Shown here piece by piece: positions 27,611-38,967 of a stretch of 64,000 bases of DNA. Origin of the DNA: JBCDHN01 sp965224535. Lineage in GTDB: Bacteria; Verrucomicrobiota; Verrucomicrobiia; Verrucomicrobiales; DEV007. A program made the position numbers and the translations under genes. Below the pieces are notes generated by a model. The model saw nothing but the letters and a program-made list of their open reading frames with translations. It was not told the DNA's origin and ran no database searches. Position 1 is the first letter of the stretch. Each line of letters opens with the position of its first letter. Where the stretch lies: contig CBDCZR010000026.1 in NCBI GenBank assembly GCA_965224535.1, positions 75,783-139,782 on the forward strand, read 5' to 3'.

Positions 27611-28174
27611 ATGAACCTTGACGATTTTTCGGCCGATGATTCGCTCGCCGGCCAGCTCCTCATCGCTTCCCCGCAATTGCTCGAACCCACGTTTTCACGC
27701 ACGGTGCTGTTGCTCAGCAATCACACCGCCGAGGAAGGCGCGTTGGGCTACATCTTGAACCGCCCGTTGGACAAAACGGTGGGCGATTTGATGTCCGACC
27801 CCGAATTTGGCGAGCTGCACGGCGTGCCGGTGTTTGAGGGCGGACCGGTGAGCACCGAGCACCTCACCTTTACCTCGCTGGACTGGAACGACGCCAGCGG
27901 CAAGCTGCGATTTCAGAGCCACCTTTCCGCTCCCGAGGCGAACCAGCACCTCAAGGAGGGCTTCAACGTCCGCGCGTTCGTCGGTTACTCCGGTTGGTCG
28001 GGAGGGCAACTGGAAGGCGAGCTTAAAGGCAACGCCTGGGTGGTGAGAGAGCCGGTTCGCGATCTTTTGGAGATGAAACGGCTCAATTCAGCGCTGTGGG
28101 GCGATTTAATCCGCGATATCAGCCCCTTACACCGGCTTGCCGCCGATCAACCGGACGATCTCTCCTTGAATTAA
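27611..28174 (+). CDS. yqgE: YqgE/AlgH family protein (UPF0301)
   Basis: DSLAGQLLIASPQLLEPTFSRTVLLLSNH..EGALGYILNRPL is the UPF0301/AlgH start, and FVGYSGWSGGQLEGELKGNAWVV the diagnostic centre. 187 residues, full length. The function is not settled; named AlgH in Pseudomonas but probably not a transcription factor. It is divergent from trpD with about 70 bases between, so promoters probably lie there. Confidence 0.95.
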   Translation: MNLDDFSADDSLAGQLLIASPQLLEPTFSRTVLLLSNHTAEEGALGYILNRPLDKTVGDLMSDPEFGELHGVPVFEGGPVSTEHLTFTSLDWNDASGKLRFQSHLSAPEANQHLKEGFNVRAFVGYSGWSGGQLEGELKGNAWVVREPVRDLLEMKRLNSALWGDLIRDISPLHRLAADQPDDLSLN

Positions 28175-28279
28175 GCGGCAAAGCGACGTTGTTGCCCTTC
28201 TGCGACGCAAAATTGCACTGGGCTCACCGATGCGTAAGCTTCGCGAAATTTTTCCCCCGGCTTTCACGACTAAACCCTG

Positions 28280-30376
<2,097 letters not shown>

Positions 30377-30465
30377 CCTGGAAATTGATGACGCGGAAGG
30401 TAAAACGGGTCACCAAGCGTAAAACGGGACACACCGGCCCGTTCCCGCGGACGTGCGCGGCCGCC

Positions 30466-30635
30466 TAACTGGCCACGTAAAATCGACGAAATGCCCCCGG
30501 TGAGCGGAATCCAGCGTGTTGCGCGAAATCCGGCCTCGCGCTGGAGAGCTTCCATCGCCGGGCCCGAGGGGAAGTTTTCGATCGATTTCGCCAGGTACTC
30601 GTAGGCTTCCCGGTTGCCGGCGATGATCCCGGCCA
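30466..30635 (-). pseudogene. UbiE/COQ5-type methyltransferase C-terminal remnant
   Basis: On the minus strand the frame reads AGIIAGNREAYEYLAKSIENFP, then MEALQREAGFRATRWIPLTGGIS. This is the end of demethylmenaquinone/2-methoxy-benzoquinol methyltransferases (YxYLxxSIxxFP...LxxxGF..V.....T.GI). The SAM-binding N-terminal three-quarters are missing upstream, where REP-like sequence begins. A dead 3' fragment of a quinone methyltransferase gene. Confidence 0.65.
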
Positions 30636-31062
30636 ATTCTGGGACAGCGTTCGGCCAAATTGGGCGGCAATGGCGCATCCAGCGAACAAGTCTCCTCACC
30701 CAATTTGCCGATGCCGATTTTGACGATGGAAGCATCCGATTGGTCTGGCCATTGCAACGATTTCGTGAAGCGTAGCGTCAAAATTCGAATATCCGTGGTT
30801 GAGCGAAGCGAGGCCACGGTATCGGTTGCATCAAACCGGAGCCGCGTAGCGGCGAAACAACCGCCAAGGTGCAAGGTAGCGCCACAACATGGCTAGCGCC
30901 GGGTCGGCTTATACCCGTGGCCTTGCCCAGTCATTTACACACAAATCCCGTCGAGCAAATAGAAGCGAAGGCTGGGTTGGTCCGGTATTATAGGGTGATC
31001 TGATCGTCGTGTAGCGACCGCTCAAGCTGGGAAACGCGATCAACCATCAATCAACGTATTTG
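30636..31062. repeat. Gene-free stretch with REP-like palindromes
   Basis: No supported gene. Two palindromes are clear: CCGTGG...CCACGG at 30793-30819 enclosing GAGCGAAGCGAGG, and GCCGCGTAGCGGC at 30841-30853. GTCGTGTAGCGACC occurs near 31009. These resemble the CGTCGCGTAGCGAC palindromes at 31092, 39143, 39217, 39250 and 39326, so a REP-type family is scattered over the region. Confidence 0.55.
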
Positions 31063-31686
31063 TTAGCCCTTCATCTGCCATTTTGCATGATCGGTCGCTA
31101 CGCGACGAATCTTTTCTTGAACGAAACGACTTAGGGCGCGAGCCCGGTGGCTGATGGATTGCTTGACCGCGTGAGGCAACTCCCCAAACGTCTCAGCGTG
31201 GCCTTCCGGGATGAAAACGGGGTCGTAGCCAAATCCGCCATCGCCGCGCTCTTCCTGGGCAATTTCACCTTCCACCGTTCCGTCGCAAACTCGAAGGATC
31301 TCCTCACCGCGCACCAAAACCAACACGCAGCGAAATCTCGCCGACCGCGCCTCGGCCGACTCCAGCGCAGCGAGCAATTTCGCGCGATTTTCGGCGTCGC
31401 TCGCGTTCTCGCTGGCATAACGCGCGGAGAAAACTCCGGGCTCGCCGTTCAAAGCATCGACCTCCAGCCCGGAATCGTCCGCCAGCACGGTATCGCCGGG
31501 CAAGGCCTTGGCGGCGTGCAAGGCTTTGATGCGGGCGTTGGCTTCAAACGTGGCGCCGTCCTCAATCGCGGGCGAAATCTCCGGGAAAGCGTTGAGGTCG
31601 ATGATTTCGGCAAAACGGCCGGCCAGCGCTTCGCGAATTTCGGCGGTTTTGTGGGCGTTGTGCGTGGCGACGACGAGACGGCTCAT
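31063..31686 (-). CDS. rdgB: RdgB/HAM1 non-canonical purine NTP pyrophosphatase
   Basis: Hydrolyses ITP, dITP and XTP to monophosphates, keeping damaged purines out of nucleic acids. The N-terminal substrate motif ATHNAHKTAEI, the active-site stretch LADDSGLEVDALNGEPGVFSARYA and the C-terminal GGFGYDPVF and SHRARAL are all present. 207 residues, typical. The last residues (RRVATDH..) run through a GTCGCTACGCGACG REP-like palindrome, so the original C-terminus was probably altered by the repeat. Confidence 0.95.
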   Translation of the reverse strand: MSRLVVATHNAHKTAEIREALAGRFAEIIDLNAFPEISPAIEDGATFEANARIKALHAAKALPGDTVLADDSGLEVDALNGEPGVFSARYASENASDAENRAKLLAALESAEARSARFRCVLVLVRGEEILRVCDGTVEGEIAQEERGDGGFGYDPVFIPEGHAETFGELPHAVKQSISHRARALSRFVQEKIRRVATDHAKWQMKG

Positions 31687-32102
31687 GATGAAAGGACATT
31701 TTCGGGTCGACTATCCCAATGCTGGCGCGCAATAGGGGCATCAGGTTGGTAAATCTTCGGCAATGTCAGGATCACCGGATTGTTCCTCGATAAAATCGGA
31801 GATTTGAGCGAGGTCGTCGGCCACCAGTTCGTGAACGCTGAGACTAGGCATGCTGGCTGTTTACGAAGCTGTCCGACTTTGGTCTTGATGCGGGCGTCGA
31901 AGTCGTTCCAGTCGTCTTCGGTGTTAAAGGGAAGGAAGGGGCCGGCAACACGAGATTGCAGAGTGACCACGATCTGCGGGTGTTCTTCTTCGGGAAGCGT
32001 GGGTTCGTCGTCGAGCTGGGTGAGACGAAGCACGAGTTCTTCGCGCTCATCGACGCTGAGCTTCTGGGCTTGGTTGAAAACTTGATCGACTACGGCTGAC
32101 AT
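31683..32102 (-). CDS. Addiction-module antitoxin-like protein
   Basis: MSAVVDQVFNQAQKLSVDEREELVLRLTQLDDEP is the start typical of small addiction-module components (TIGR02574-like), which pair with ParE/RelE toxins. An acidic stretch follows. Beyond about residue 85 the sequence (CLVSAFTNWWPTTS..) is antisense-like and overlaps the truncated toxin, so the native stop has probably been lost. The stop overlaps the rdgB ATG by four bases. I would treat it as a relic antitoxin. Confidence 0.5.
   Translation of the reverse strand: MSAVVDQVFNQAQKLSVDEREELVLRLTQLDDEPTLPEEEHPQIVVTLQSRVAGPFLPFNTEDDWNDFDARIKTKVGQLRKQPACLVSAFTNWWPTTSLKSPILSRNNPVILTLPKIYQPDAPIARQHWDSRPENVLSS
31741..31851 (-). pseudogene. 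Truncated ParE/RelE-type toxin
   Basis: A 36-codon frame, MPSLSVHELVADDLAQIS then DFIEEQSGDPDIAEDLPT, matches the first helix hairpin of ParE/RelE-type toxins (A..DL..I.DFI...GD...A). It stops where the beta-sheet core should begin. It starts in a different frame inside the 3' end of the antitoxin-like ORF, as real pairs often overlap. Most of the toxin has been lost. Confidence 0.5.
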
Positions 32103-32237
32103 GACGGATCGAATGTAGCAGAAAGTTGGAGGTCCGTCCAATGGTCTGGCGGGGTTGTACCTTGCACGTGTTAGTGATATAAGAACAGTTGGTTCGGTAG
32201 ATTGCTCCTTCCACCTCGGGCACTTTACCGAACGCTT

Positions 32238-32923
32238 ATGAGGTGGGTGCACGAAGACGATGCGATTCTTGCTCGTAGAGCGATTCCGGGACTCATCGCG
32301 AAAAAGGTAACAATCGTGGGCCTGATTCTTGTCTTTATCTATTTGCTCGACTACTCGTATCAACAGTTTTTCCTTGAGGCTCAGGCTGACTCAAGCCATA
32401 GGCAGACCCGAGGAATGATATTGAAAGAATAGAAATCAAGATCGAGAGATTTGATTGGCAAGACGAGGCGCAAGTTGATTACGAAGGGAAGAGGTCTGGG
32501 TGGTATCCCAAATGTCATGCTACCAAGCTAGTCCTGGGAGATAGAGCTTACTTCTTCCGAAACGACGAACTCATCAATCGGTGGGACTATTACAAGTTCG
32601 ACAGATATGCCACACCGCCATACAGATGGTGGACGCACCAACTATTTCTTCTATGCCGCAATCTTGTCATCGAAATTAATCTACGTTTCGATGATCCTGC
32701 TGCCACAGACATTGTTGAATATGCGGTTGATTTAGCTGCACAGATTGAATCGTACGCGAATCGGGGAAGGTTTGGCTCAGAACGAAAACTCATTTTGTTC
32801 AGGATACTTGAACGAAATAATCACATTCCATCGGATCTTTGGGATCTCGTTGTGCACGGAGATCAGCCAAGCAGCGGGCTTCGACTAAGATTTGGTCCTC
32901 AAATTTCAAATTACGTTCCCTAA
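32238..32923 (+). pseudogene. Unknown membrane-anchored protein, frameshifted
   Basis: The first frame (ATG 32238 to about 32430) has one membrane helix (VTIVGLILVFIYLLDYSYQQFFL). A second frame, opening at 32402 without a start codon and ending at TAA 32921, has convincing protein composition (ERFDWQDEAQVDYEGKRSG.., RWWTHQLFLLCRNLVIEINL, LILFRILERNNHIPSDLWDLV). A one-base shift near 32405-32420 would join them. The family is not recognised. It is lower in GC than neighbours. An inverted repeat GTTCGGTA/TACCGAAC (32192-32199, 32226-32233) lies just before the ATG. Confidence 0.5.
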
Positions 32924-32941
32924 CCAATGCCGAACCCCAAA

Positions 32942-32971
32942 GATAGCTTCGGGCATGGCCCCGAAGCTATC
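32942..32971 (+). terminator. Strong hairpin after the unknown gene
   Basis: GATAGCTTCGGG pairs with CCCGAAGCTATC over 12 bp with a six-base loop, 18 bases after the stop at 32923. There is no T-run of note on either strand, so it is a terminator-like or mRNA-stabilising stem rather than a classic intrinsic terminator. Confidence 0.5.
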
Positions 32972-33504
32972 GGTTGTTGAACGAGCCTGCTAACGCCTTT
33001 GCACTTTCGATTTGGGGTTGAGGGGCAACGCATTACGTCACCAGCGCCCCGCCCAATCACCTGAAATCTCCGCACGCGGGGGCCTTGAGGCGGCGGAAGG
33101 GACGCTTTGGCCAACGCGCATCGCCGAATCGTCACAGCGAGCCGGTTTCGGGCGATTTTGCAGCCTGCACGGCACGCACGTTCCCAAAACATGCCCTTCT
33201 GGCATGCCTCAACAAGGGCGAAGGGTTGATGGTATTGTCGATCATGGCGTTGGCGGACCGCGGCCGTGCGGCGCGTTCGCGCGTCTTTTTTTGCCGCCGG
33301 ATGACAGAGGCCGGAGCAGCGAATCGAACGCAGCCGGCGTGGCAAACGCGTCACGAAACCCAGGCTCGCCCGAAGGTTTGGGAATTTCCCCGTTTGCAAC
33401 TGCCGCAAAGCCGACAATGTTGCTCGGTTATGTCCGGCGAACTCGCTCAACCCGTCCATCCCAACACCAAACGCACGAAAATCCGCAGCGTTGGCGTTCT
33501 TTCC
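32972..33504. other. Intergenic stretch without supported genes
   Basis: ORFs in this span have low-quality composition (Arg/Ala/Gln-rich, no hydrophobic pattern), and I find no repeat, RNA gene or motif. It probably holds the promoter of the small membrane-protein gene at 33505. Confidence 0.5.
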
Positions 33505-33822
33505 ATGGCGACGACCCAGGCGATCATCATGATGGCGATGGCGTTGGTTTTCGCGCTCATTTACGCGGTGCTTGGGGGTGGCGCGCTTCTCTTTGGCGGG
33601 ATAGCCACCTCGTCGTCGGGAGCCGGCAGCCCTAGCCCGCTGCAATTGGCGGGGGTGGGCGTGGGAGTGATGGTGGCGCTGATCATTTTTATGCCGATCG
33701 CCTACGGCGCCATGGGGTTCATCTTTGGCGCGTTGGGAGCCGTGGTTTACAATCTTGTCGCCAAATGGACGGGCGGCTTGGAAATTGAGTTGCTCGACCG
33801 TGAAGAAGCGCGGCCCCACTAG
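33505..33822 (+). CDS. Small two-helix membrane protein upstream of the kinase
   Basis: A 105-residue protein with two long hydrophobic segments (about 6-32 and 48-80, the latter Gly/Val-rich) and a short C-terminal cytoplasmic tail (LEIELLDREEARPH). The tandem TM layout resembles DUF3566-type transmembrane domains, but I cannot be sure. Start ATG 33505 (MATTQAII) is chosen because the longer frame upstream does not read as protein. It precedes the kinase by about 110 bases on the same strand. Confidence 0.65.
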   Translation: MATTQAIIMMAMALVFALIYAVLGGGALLFGGIATSSSGAGSPSPLQLAGVGVGVMVALIIFMPIAYGAMGFIFGALGAVVYNLVAKWTGGLEIELLDREEARPH

Positions 33823-33931
33823 CCGAACGCGCAAATCCGGGCGCTTGAAGCGGTTTTGGAGGTTTTTTGCCCTCTCCGGACCGAGCCGAGGGGCCGGCAC
33901 CGGCGATTTTTACGATGGCACGACCATCGAT

Positions 33932-36900
33932 ATGACCGATTACGCGCAACTTTGCGGCCCGGGCGACATTTTGGCGGCGATTGCCAATGTCAGCTCGCTG
34001 CACGGGATCGACAGCGTCATGCACGAGAAGGGCCGCGATTTTGTTCGCTCCCAGCCGGATGTGGAGCCACCTTCCCTGCCGCCGGTGCCCTTTCCCGACC
34101 GCTTTGAGATCGTTTCCAAGCCGGATAGGCCCGGCGGAGTGCTTGGCAAGGGCGCGACCAGTTGCGTTTACGCCGTGTTTGACAAAGAGCGGCGCGAACA
34201 CGTGGCGATGAAGGTGTTGCGCATCCCGGAAGCCCGCAAGTTGTTCGAGCTGGAGTACAACGAGATGTCGCAAATCGCCCACGCGAATCTAGTCAAGCCC
34301 TTTACCCTGTACGATGACGGCAAGAGCTTGGGAATGACGATGCGGCTCATCGAGGGAGGCTCGGTGGCGCAGTGGGCGAGCCAGGGAAGCAACGGCGGCG
34401 AGCCCAAAGCTCACCGCTTTCGCCGCGCGGCGGTTCAGATTTACCTGGGTGTTTGCGCGTTGCATGATGAGGACCACATCCACCAGGATTTGAAGCCCGA
34501 CAACATTCTGGTGGATGAAAACGGGCACCTGTTCATCACCGATTTTGGCCTGGTGATTCGCCCGGCGGACTACCAGAGCCCCATGCCCAGCCACATCGAG
34601 ACGCGTTACGCCGGGGGCACCCTGGCTTACATGTCGCCGGAGCAACATCGGCGCGAAAAACTGACCGGCCACAGCGATTGGTACTCCGTCGGGGTCATTC
34701 TCTATCGCCTGCTCATGGGTGATACGCCCTTTCCGAGCACTGATGACGCCGAGGAACTGTTGGGTTACAAGGAAAGCGAGTCTTACCCTCCCCTGCCCGA
34801 GTTTGAGGATCGCTGGACGAACTCCGCGGCCCGGTTGTGCCAACGCCTGCTGAAGGCCGACCCGAACGAGCGCCCGAGCCGCGAAGAAATCCGCCGGATG
34901 CTCGAAATTTCCGAGGAGGACGACATCCTGAACTTTCTCCACAACTTCCGGCCGGAAATGGTGGGCCGGGAAGCCGAAAATCGCCAGTTTCAGCAATGGC
35001 TGGCGGATGCAACGGCCGGCGGCGAGGATGCGGGCGGCCGAAAACTGGTGGTGGGCCAGATTCAGGGCAAAAGCGGGGTCGGCAAGTCGTTCGTGGTGGC
35101 GAATTTCCTGCGGACCTTTGATTGCGACGAGGAAACCGTCGTTTTGCCGGGCAAGTGCCAGCAGCATCGCAAAACGCCGCGAAACGCGATCAAACCGCTG
35201 ATCGAACAATTGGCCGCGTATCTGCGCAACCTGCCAACCATCGAGCGGGCGCGTTTCCTGCTGGAAGAGGTGTCCGCCGCGGGGCCCCTCTCGCAGGTGT
35301 TTCCGGAGCTTTTTGAGGTGCCGGAGCTGCAAAACGCCGCCCTGGCCCAGGCCCAGATGAAAAACCTGCCGCCTCACGAATTGCGCCAACGCGCCTTGGA
35401 CGGCCTTACCGAATTGTTGGGAAAAATCAGCCTTCGCCGGCGATTGATCCTCGTGATCGACGACATCCAGTGGGCGGACGAATTGAGCCTGGAAGCGATC
35501 GATTCGCTGCTCAAATCCCGCCCCGGCAAGGGAATGCTCCTCATCACCGTGGAACGAAGCGAGGCCGGCGAAAACGAGTCGCTGGCCGGATTTCGGGAAA
35601 GCCTGGCCCGCGCCGGCGACAGCATCCTGACCGACAAAATGGAGCTGAAACCGCTGGGCGCCAAGGAAGCGGCGGAGCTGGCGCGGCAACTTCGCGGAAG
35701 CCGCAGCATCGACGTGGACAAAGTCGTGGAAGGCAGCGGCGGCCATCCGCAAATGATCGCCGCGCTGGTCCATTTTGGCGACAATGACGCGGGCAACCTG
35801 AACGTGGAGCAGCTTTTTTGGAAGCGGTTCGAGACGTTGCCTGACGCGCCGCGCAATTTGGTCGCGGTTCTCGCCGTTGCCGGCCAACCGGTCCATCGCG
35901 CGGTCGCTTTTGAGGCCGCCGGCATTGTCAACGAGAGCAAGTCGCTGATCGAAAGCGATTTGGAGGGGATTTACACGTTTTTGAAGAGTCACGGGGCCGA
36001 GCAGAAGCACGAGATCGACATTTTTCACGATAAAATGCGCGAGGGCATCCTCACCTACATGCACCAGGCGCAAAAAGCGGCTTGGCACGAAAAATTGGCC
36101 GTTGCCTACGAAAAAAGCGAGTTCGCCACCGGGGAAATCCTCGCGGTTCACTTTGAGGAAGCCGGTCCCCAGCATTTTGAGAAAGCCGGCCGTTACTACC
36201 TGCAAGCCGGTGACGAAGCGATGGAAAATCTGGCCTTTAAAGCCGCGCTGGGCTACTACACCAAGTCCCGCGACCTGCGCCCGGGCCTGGACGGAGCGGA
36301 ATTGGCGCGAGTCCTGGAAAAACAAGGCGAGGCGCTGATTTGCCTGGGAAAAGGGGTCGAGGGAGGGGAACGATTCGAGGAGGCGTCCACCCTTTTGCTC
36401 GACGGCGAGCGCGATCGGATGCGGCACCGGGCTACCGAGCACTTCCTCATTTCCGGCAAAACCCAACGCGCCATCGATGGGCTGGATGATCTGCTGAAAG
36501 CCGCGAAACTGCGCATGTCCGCCCCGGCGTTCGCCGCCCTAACCACCGAGCTGCGCCGCTTCGTCAAACTCAAAAAACATCCGCTCACGTTTCGCGCAAT
36601 TCCCGCTGAAAAACGCAGCAAACGCCAACAACAGCTCATCGATCAAATCGACCGCGGGTGGACGCTCGTGCTCGGCTACGGCTTCCGCGAGGTGATGATT
36701 TCCGGCGAATTTCAAAACGTGGTCCTCTTTCGCTGTCTCAAGGCCGGCTGCCCCGCCCGCCTCATCCGCGCCTTGTGCATGGAATCCTGGTACCAGGCGG
36801 CTTTTGGCCGAAAACGCCTGCCGGAGGTGGAGCGCTTCTTCAAGCGGGCCCGCGAATTGAACGACGGCGAGGGGCACGACGATGATTACTCCCGCGGTTT

Positions 36901-37798
36901 CATCGAACTGGCGCGCGGCGCCTCCGGTTGGCTGATGGGGCACTTTGAACGAAGCGCCGACCACAACCGGCGAGCCGTGGACATTTTTCGCAACAAAGTC
37001 CCGGGCCACTACTGGGAGCCGGACACCGGGTTGAGCTACCAACTCTTTGCCCTGGTCAATTTGGGCGATTTTGCCGAGGTGAACCGGATTTGCGACGAAA
37101 AACTGCCGGAGGCCGACCTTCTGGGCGACCGTTATCTGCTGACCAACCTGGCCTGCTACCCAAAACCGTGGGGCCTCATTGCCGCCGACCAACCGGAAGA
37201 CGCCGCGGAAATGGCCAGGAGCCACATTGCGGCGTGGATCGCGGATCAGGGCGCAAATCCCGGTCATCAGCAGGCCCAGCACCTGCTGGCGTGGATTTCG
37301 CAGATCGAAGCGGCGCTGTATCGGAGCGATCCGGAAACCGCGCGGGAAATCATCGGCGAAGGCTGGCGAAACTACCGCGGTTCCATGCTCCACCTGGTGC
37401 AACACTGCCGCATCCAGGTGAACCATTGCCGCGGACGCGTCTACGCGCAGCAAGCCGCGGATTGCAACGGGAGCCGGCGCCGCGGCCTGCTGAAAAAAGC
37501 CGAGGCCGACGCCAAGGCGCTGATTGACGAGCACGACCGGCCTTGGGCCTGGGGACTGGGCCGTTCCCTCCAGGCCAGCGTGGATTTGATGCGCGGCAAC
37601 GAGGAAAACGCGATCCGCAACCTGACCCAAGCCGCCGAAGATCTCCGCACCGGCGAAGCCCTGGCCCAACAAGCGGCGGCAGAGTATCGGCTGGGCGAGA
37701 TTTCCGGCGATTCAGCCTCGGTGACCCGGGCGGAGGCGATTTTGCGCGAAAAAGGCGTCCGTCGCCCGGAGAAATTCGCTCGGCTCCTGGTCAACTGA
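33932..37798 (+). CDS. Ser/Thr protein kinase - AAA/STAND ATPase - TPR protein
   Basis: A 1288-residue, three-part signalling protein. Kinase domain: Gly loop GKGATSCVYAV near 71, VAMKVL lysine, catalytic HQDLKPDN near 184 (HQD in place of HRD, proton-acceptor Asp kept), DFG as TDFGL, APE-like MSPEQ. ATPase: MVGREAENRQF entry, Walker A GKSGVGKS near 379, Walker B LILVIDDIQWAD near 506, as in AAA_16/PknK-like kinases. C-terminal half: TPR-like helical repeats to the end. No membrane helix. PknK-type proteins couple phosphorylation with ATP-dependent assembly. Start ATG 33932 is preferred to 33725, which would overlap the previous gene. Confidence 0.88.
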   Translation: MTDYAQLCGPGDILAAIANVSSLHGIDSVMHEKGRDFVRSQPDVEPPSLPPVPFPDRFEIVSKPDRPGGVLGKGATSCVYAVFDKERREHVAMKVLRIPEARKLFELEYNEMSQIAHANLVKPFTLYDDGKSLGMTMRLIEGGSVAQWASQGSNGGEPKAHRFRRAAVQIYLGVCALHDEDHIHQDLKPDNILVDENGHLFITDFGLVIRPADYQSPMPSHIETRYAGGTLAYMSPEQHRREKLTGHSDWYSVGVILYRLLMGDTPFPSTDDAEELLGYKESESYPPLPEFEDRWTNSAARLCQRLLKADPNERPSREEIRRMLEISEEDDILNFLHNFRPEMVGREAENRQFQQWLADATAGGEDAGGRKLVVGQIQGKSGVGKSFVVANFLRTFDCDEETVVLPGKCQQHRKTPRNAIKPLIEQLAAYLRNLPTIERARFLLEEVSAAGPLSQVFPELFEVPELQNAALAQAQMKNLPPHELRQRALDGLTELLGKISLRRRLILVIDDIQWADELSLEAIDSLLKSRPGKGMLLITVERSEAGENESLAGFRESLARAGDSILTDKMELKPLGAKEAAELARQLRGSRSIDVDKVVEGSGGHPQMIAALVHFGDNDAGNLNVEQLFWKRFETLPDAPRNLVAVLAVAGQPVHRAVAFEAAGIVNESKSLIESDLEGIYTFLKSHGAEQKHEIDIFHDKMREGILTYMHQAQKAAWHEKLAVAYEKSEFATGEILAVHFEEAGPQHFEKAGRYYLQAGDEAMENLAFKAALGYYTKSRDLRPGLDGAELARVLEKQGEALICLGKGVEGGERFEEASTLLLDGERDRMRHRATEHFLISGKTQRAIDGLDDLLKAAKLRMSAPAFAALTTELRRFVKLKKHPLTFRAIPAEKRSKRQQQLIDQIDRGWTLVLGYGFREVMISGEFQNVVLFRCLKAGCPARLIRALCMESWYQAAFGRKRLPEVERFFKRARELNDGEGHDDDYSRGFIELARGASGWLMGHFERSADHNRRAVDIFRNKVPGHYWEPDTGLSYQLFALVNLGDFAEVNRICDEKLPEADLLGDRYLLTNLACYPKPWGLIAADQPEDAAEMARSHIAAWIADQGANPGHQQAQHLLAWISQIEAALYRSDPETAREIIGEGWRNYRGSMLHLVQHCRIQVNHCRGRVYAQQAADCNGSRRRGLLKKAEADAKALIDEHDRPWAWGLGRSLQASVDLMRGNEENAIRNLTQAAEDLRTGEALAQQAAAEYRLGEISGDSASVTRAEAILREKGVRRPEKFARLLVN

Positions 37799-37809
37799 GG
37801 GCTCGTCCG

Positions 37810-37836
37810 CCAATCGCGCCAATCGCGCCAATCGCG
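37810..37836 (+). repeat. Three tandem copies of CCAATCGCG
   Basis: Three perfect head-to-tail 9-mers lie just after the kinase stop and 45 bases before the VWA gene start. Copy number is likely to vary between strains. No function is evident. Confidence 0.8.
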
Positions 37837-37880
37837 GCCGCATCGGTTGCATCCTGCGAGCGAACCTCCAAGCTAGGCGG

Positions 37881-38942
37881 GTGACCTTTGTCTATCCCCT
37901 GGTTTTTCTGGCGTTGCTTCCCGCCGCGGCTCTGCTCATCCGCGCTTGGGTCAAACGGCGGCGCGATGCGGTCACTTTTTCCTCCATTGACGCGGCGATT
38001 AAGGTCCCAAAATCGCGCCGGCAAAAATTTGGCTGGCTTCCCGATGCCGCCAGGGTTTTGGCGGTGATTTTGGTCGTGTTTGCCCTGGCGCGGCCGCAAA
38101 CGGAGAAGCGCGAATCGTCCCTGGAACGCGAAGGCGTCGCCATCGAGCTGCTCGTGGATATTTCCAGCAGCATGGACATGCGGATGAAGCAAAAGGGGCG
38201 CGATTCCTCCCGGCTAGAGGTGGCCAAGCAGGTGATTCGCGATTTCATCCAGGGTGGCGACAACGACCTGCGCGGCCGGTCCGACGACCTGATCGGGATG
38301 ATCACGTTTGCGCGCTACGCGGACACGGTCTGCCCACTTACCCTAAGCCACGAAGCGCTCCTCTACCTAACCGATAACCTCTCCATCAACGACCGCCCCA
38401 ATGAGGACGGCACCGCCTACGGAGACGCCACCGCCCTGGCCGCGGCCCGGCTCGCCAGACTGGAAGAGCGCCTGCGTGAGGGCGACAAAAACGCGCCGGC
38501 CGCCGAGCCAATCGCCAGCAAAACCATCGTGCTGTTGACCGACGGCGAAAACAACTGCGGCAGGATGCTCCCGCTGCAAGCCGCCGCGTTGGCCAAAAAG
38601 TGGGACATCAAAATTTACACCATCAGCCTGACAGACTCGCCAAAATCGCAGTTTGTCAGGGTGGACGAAGATGAAACCATCGAAGCGGCCCGCGTTCGCA
38701 CCGCCGCGGAGCGTGGCCTGGAGAAAATGGCCGAAATGACGGGCGGCATTTTTCGCACCGCCTACGATTTCGACACCCTGCAAGCCGTCTACGAAGAAAT
38801 CGACCGCCTGGAGCGCAGCCAGATGCGTTCCACCTTCAAAACCGTGCCGATGGAGCGCTTTCAGCCGTTCGCGTTTTTGGCCTTGCTCATGATCGGGGCG
38901 GAAATGGGCTTGCGGGCTACCTGGTTGCGCCAGATTCCGTAG
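37881..38942 (+). CDS. VWA-domain membrane protein (BatA-like)
   Basis: An N-terminal membrane pair (VYPLVFLALLPAAALLIRAW and RVLAVILVVFALARP) precedes a von Willebrand factor A domain with a complete MIDAS start DISSSMD (DxSxS), GMITFA, and TIVLLTDGENN. A C-terminal helix (FAFLALLMIGAEMGLRATWL) ends the protein. This is the BatA/BatB layout usually encoded with MoxR ATPases, but none is next to it here; its neighbour is the kinase-ATPase. GTG 37881 is the start. Role: metal-dependent protein binding at the membrane, partner unknown. Confidence 0.88.
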   Translation: MTFVYPLVFLALLPAAALLIRAWVKRRRDAVTFSSIDAAIKVPKSRRQKFGWLPDAARVLAVILVVFALARPQTEKRESSLEREGVAIELLVDISSSMDMRMKQKGRDSSRLEVAKQVIRDFIQGGDNDLRGRSDDLIGMITFARYADTVCPLTLSHEALLYLTDNLSINDRPNEDGTAYGDATALAAARLARLEERLREGDKNAPAAEPIASKTIVLLTDGENNCGRMLPLQAAALAKKWDIKIYTISLTDSPKSQFVRVDEDETIEAARVRTAAERGLEKMAEMTGGIFRTAYDFDTLQAVYEEIDRLERSQMRSTFKTVPMERFQPFAFLALLMIGAEMGLRATWLRQIP

Positions 38943-38967
38943 CGGACCAATCGTGGGCCGCGATTTG

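Noticed and set aside
33085..33504. Upstream extension of the small membrane-protein ORF
   Set aside because: Composition is Arg/Gln-rich and non-protein-like; ATG 33505 begins the hydrophobic protein.
34289..36466. 725-codon minus-strand ORF
   Set aside because: Antisense shadow of the kinase-ATPase gene; the plus strand has all kinase and ATPase motifs.
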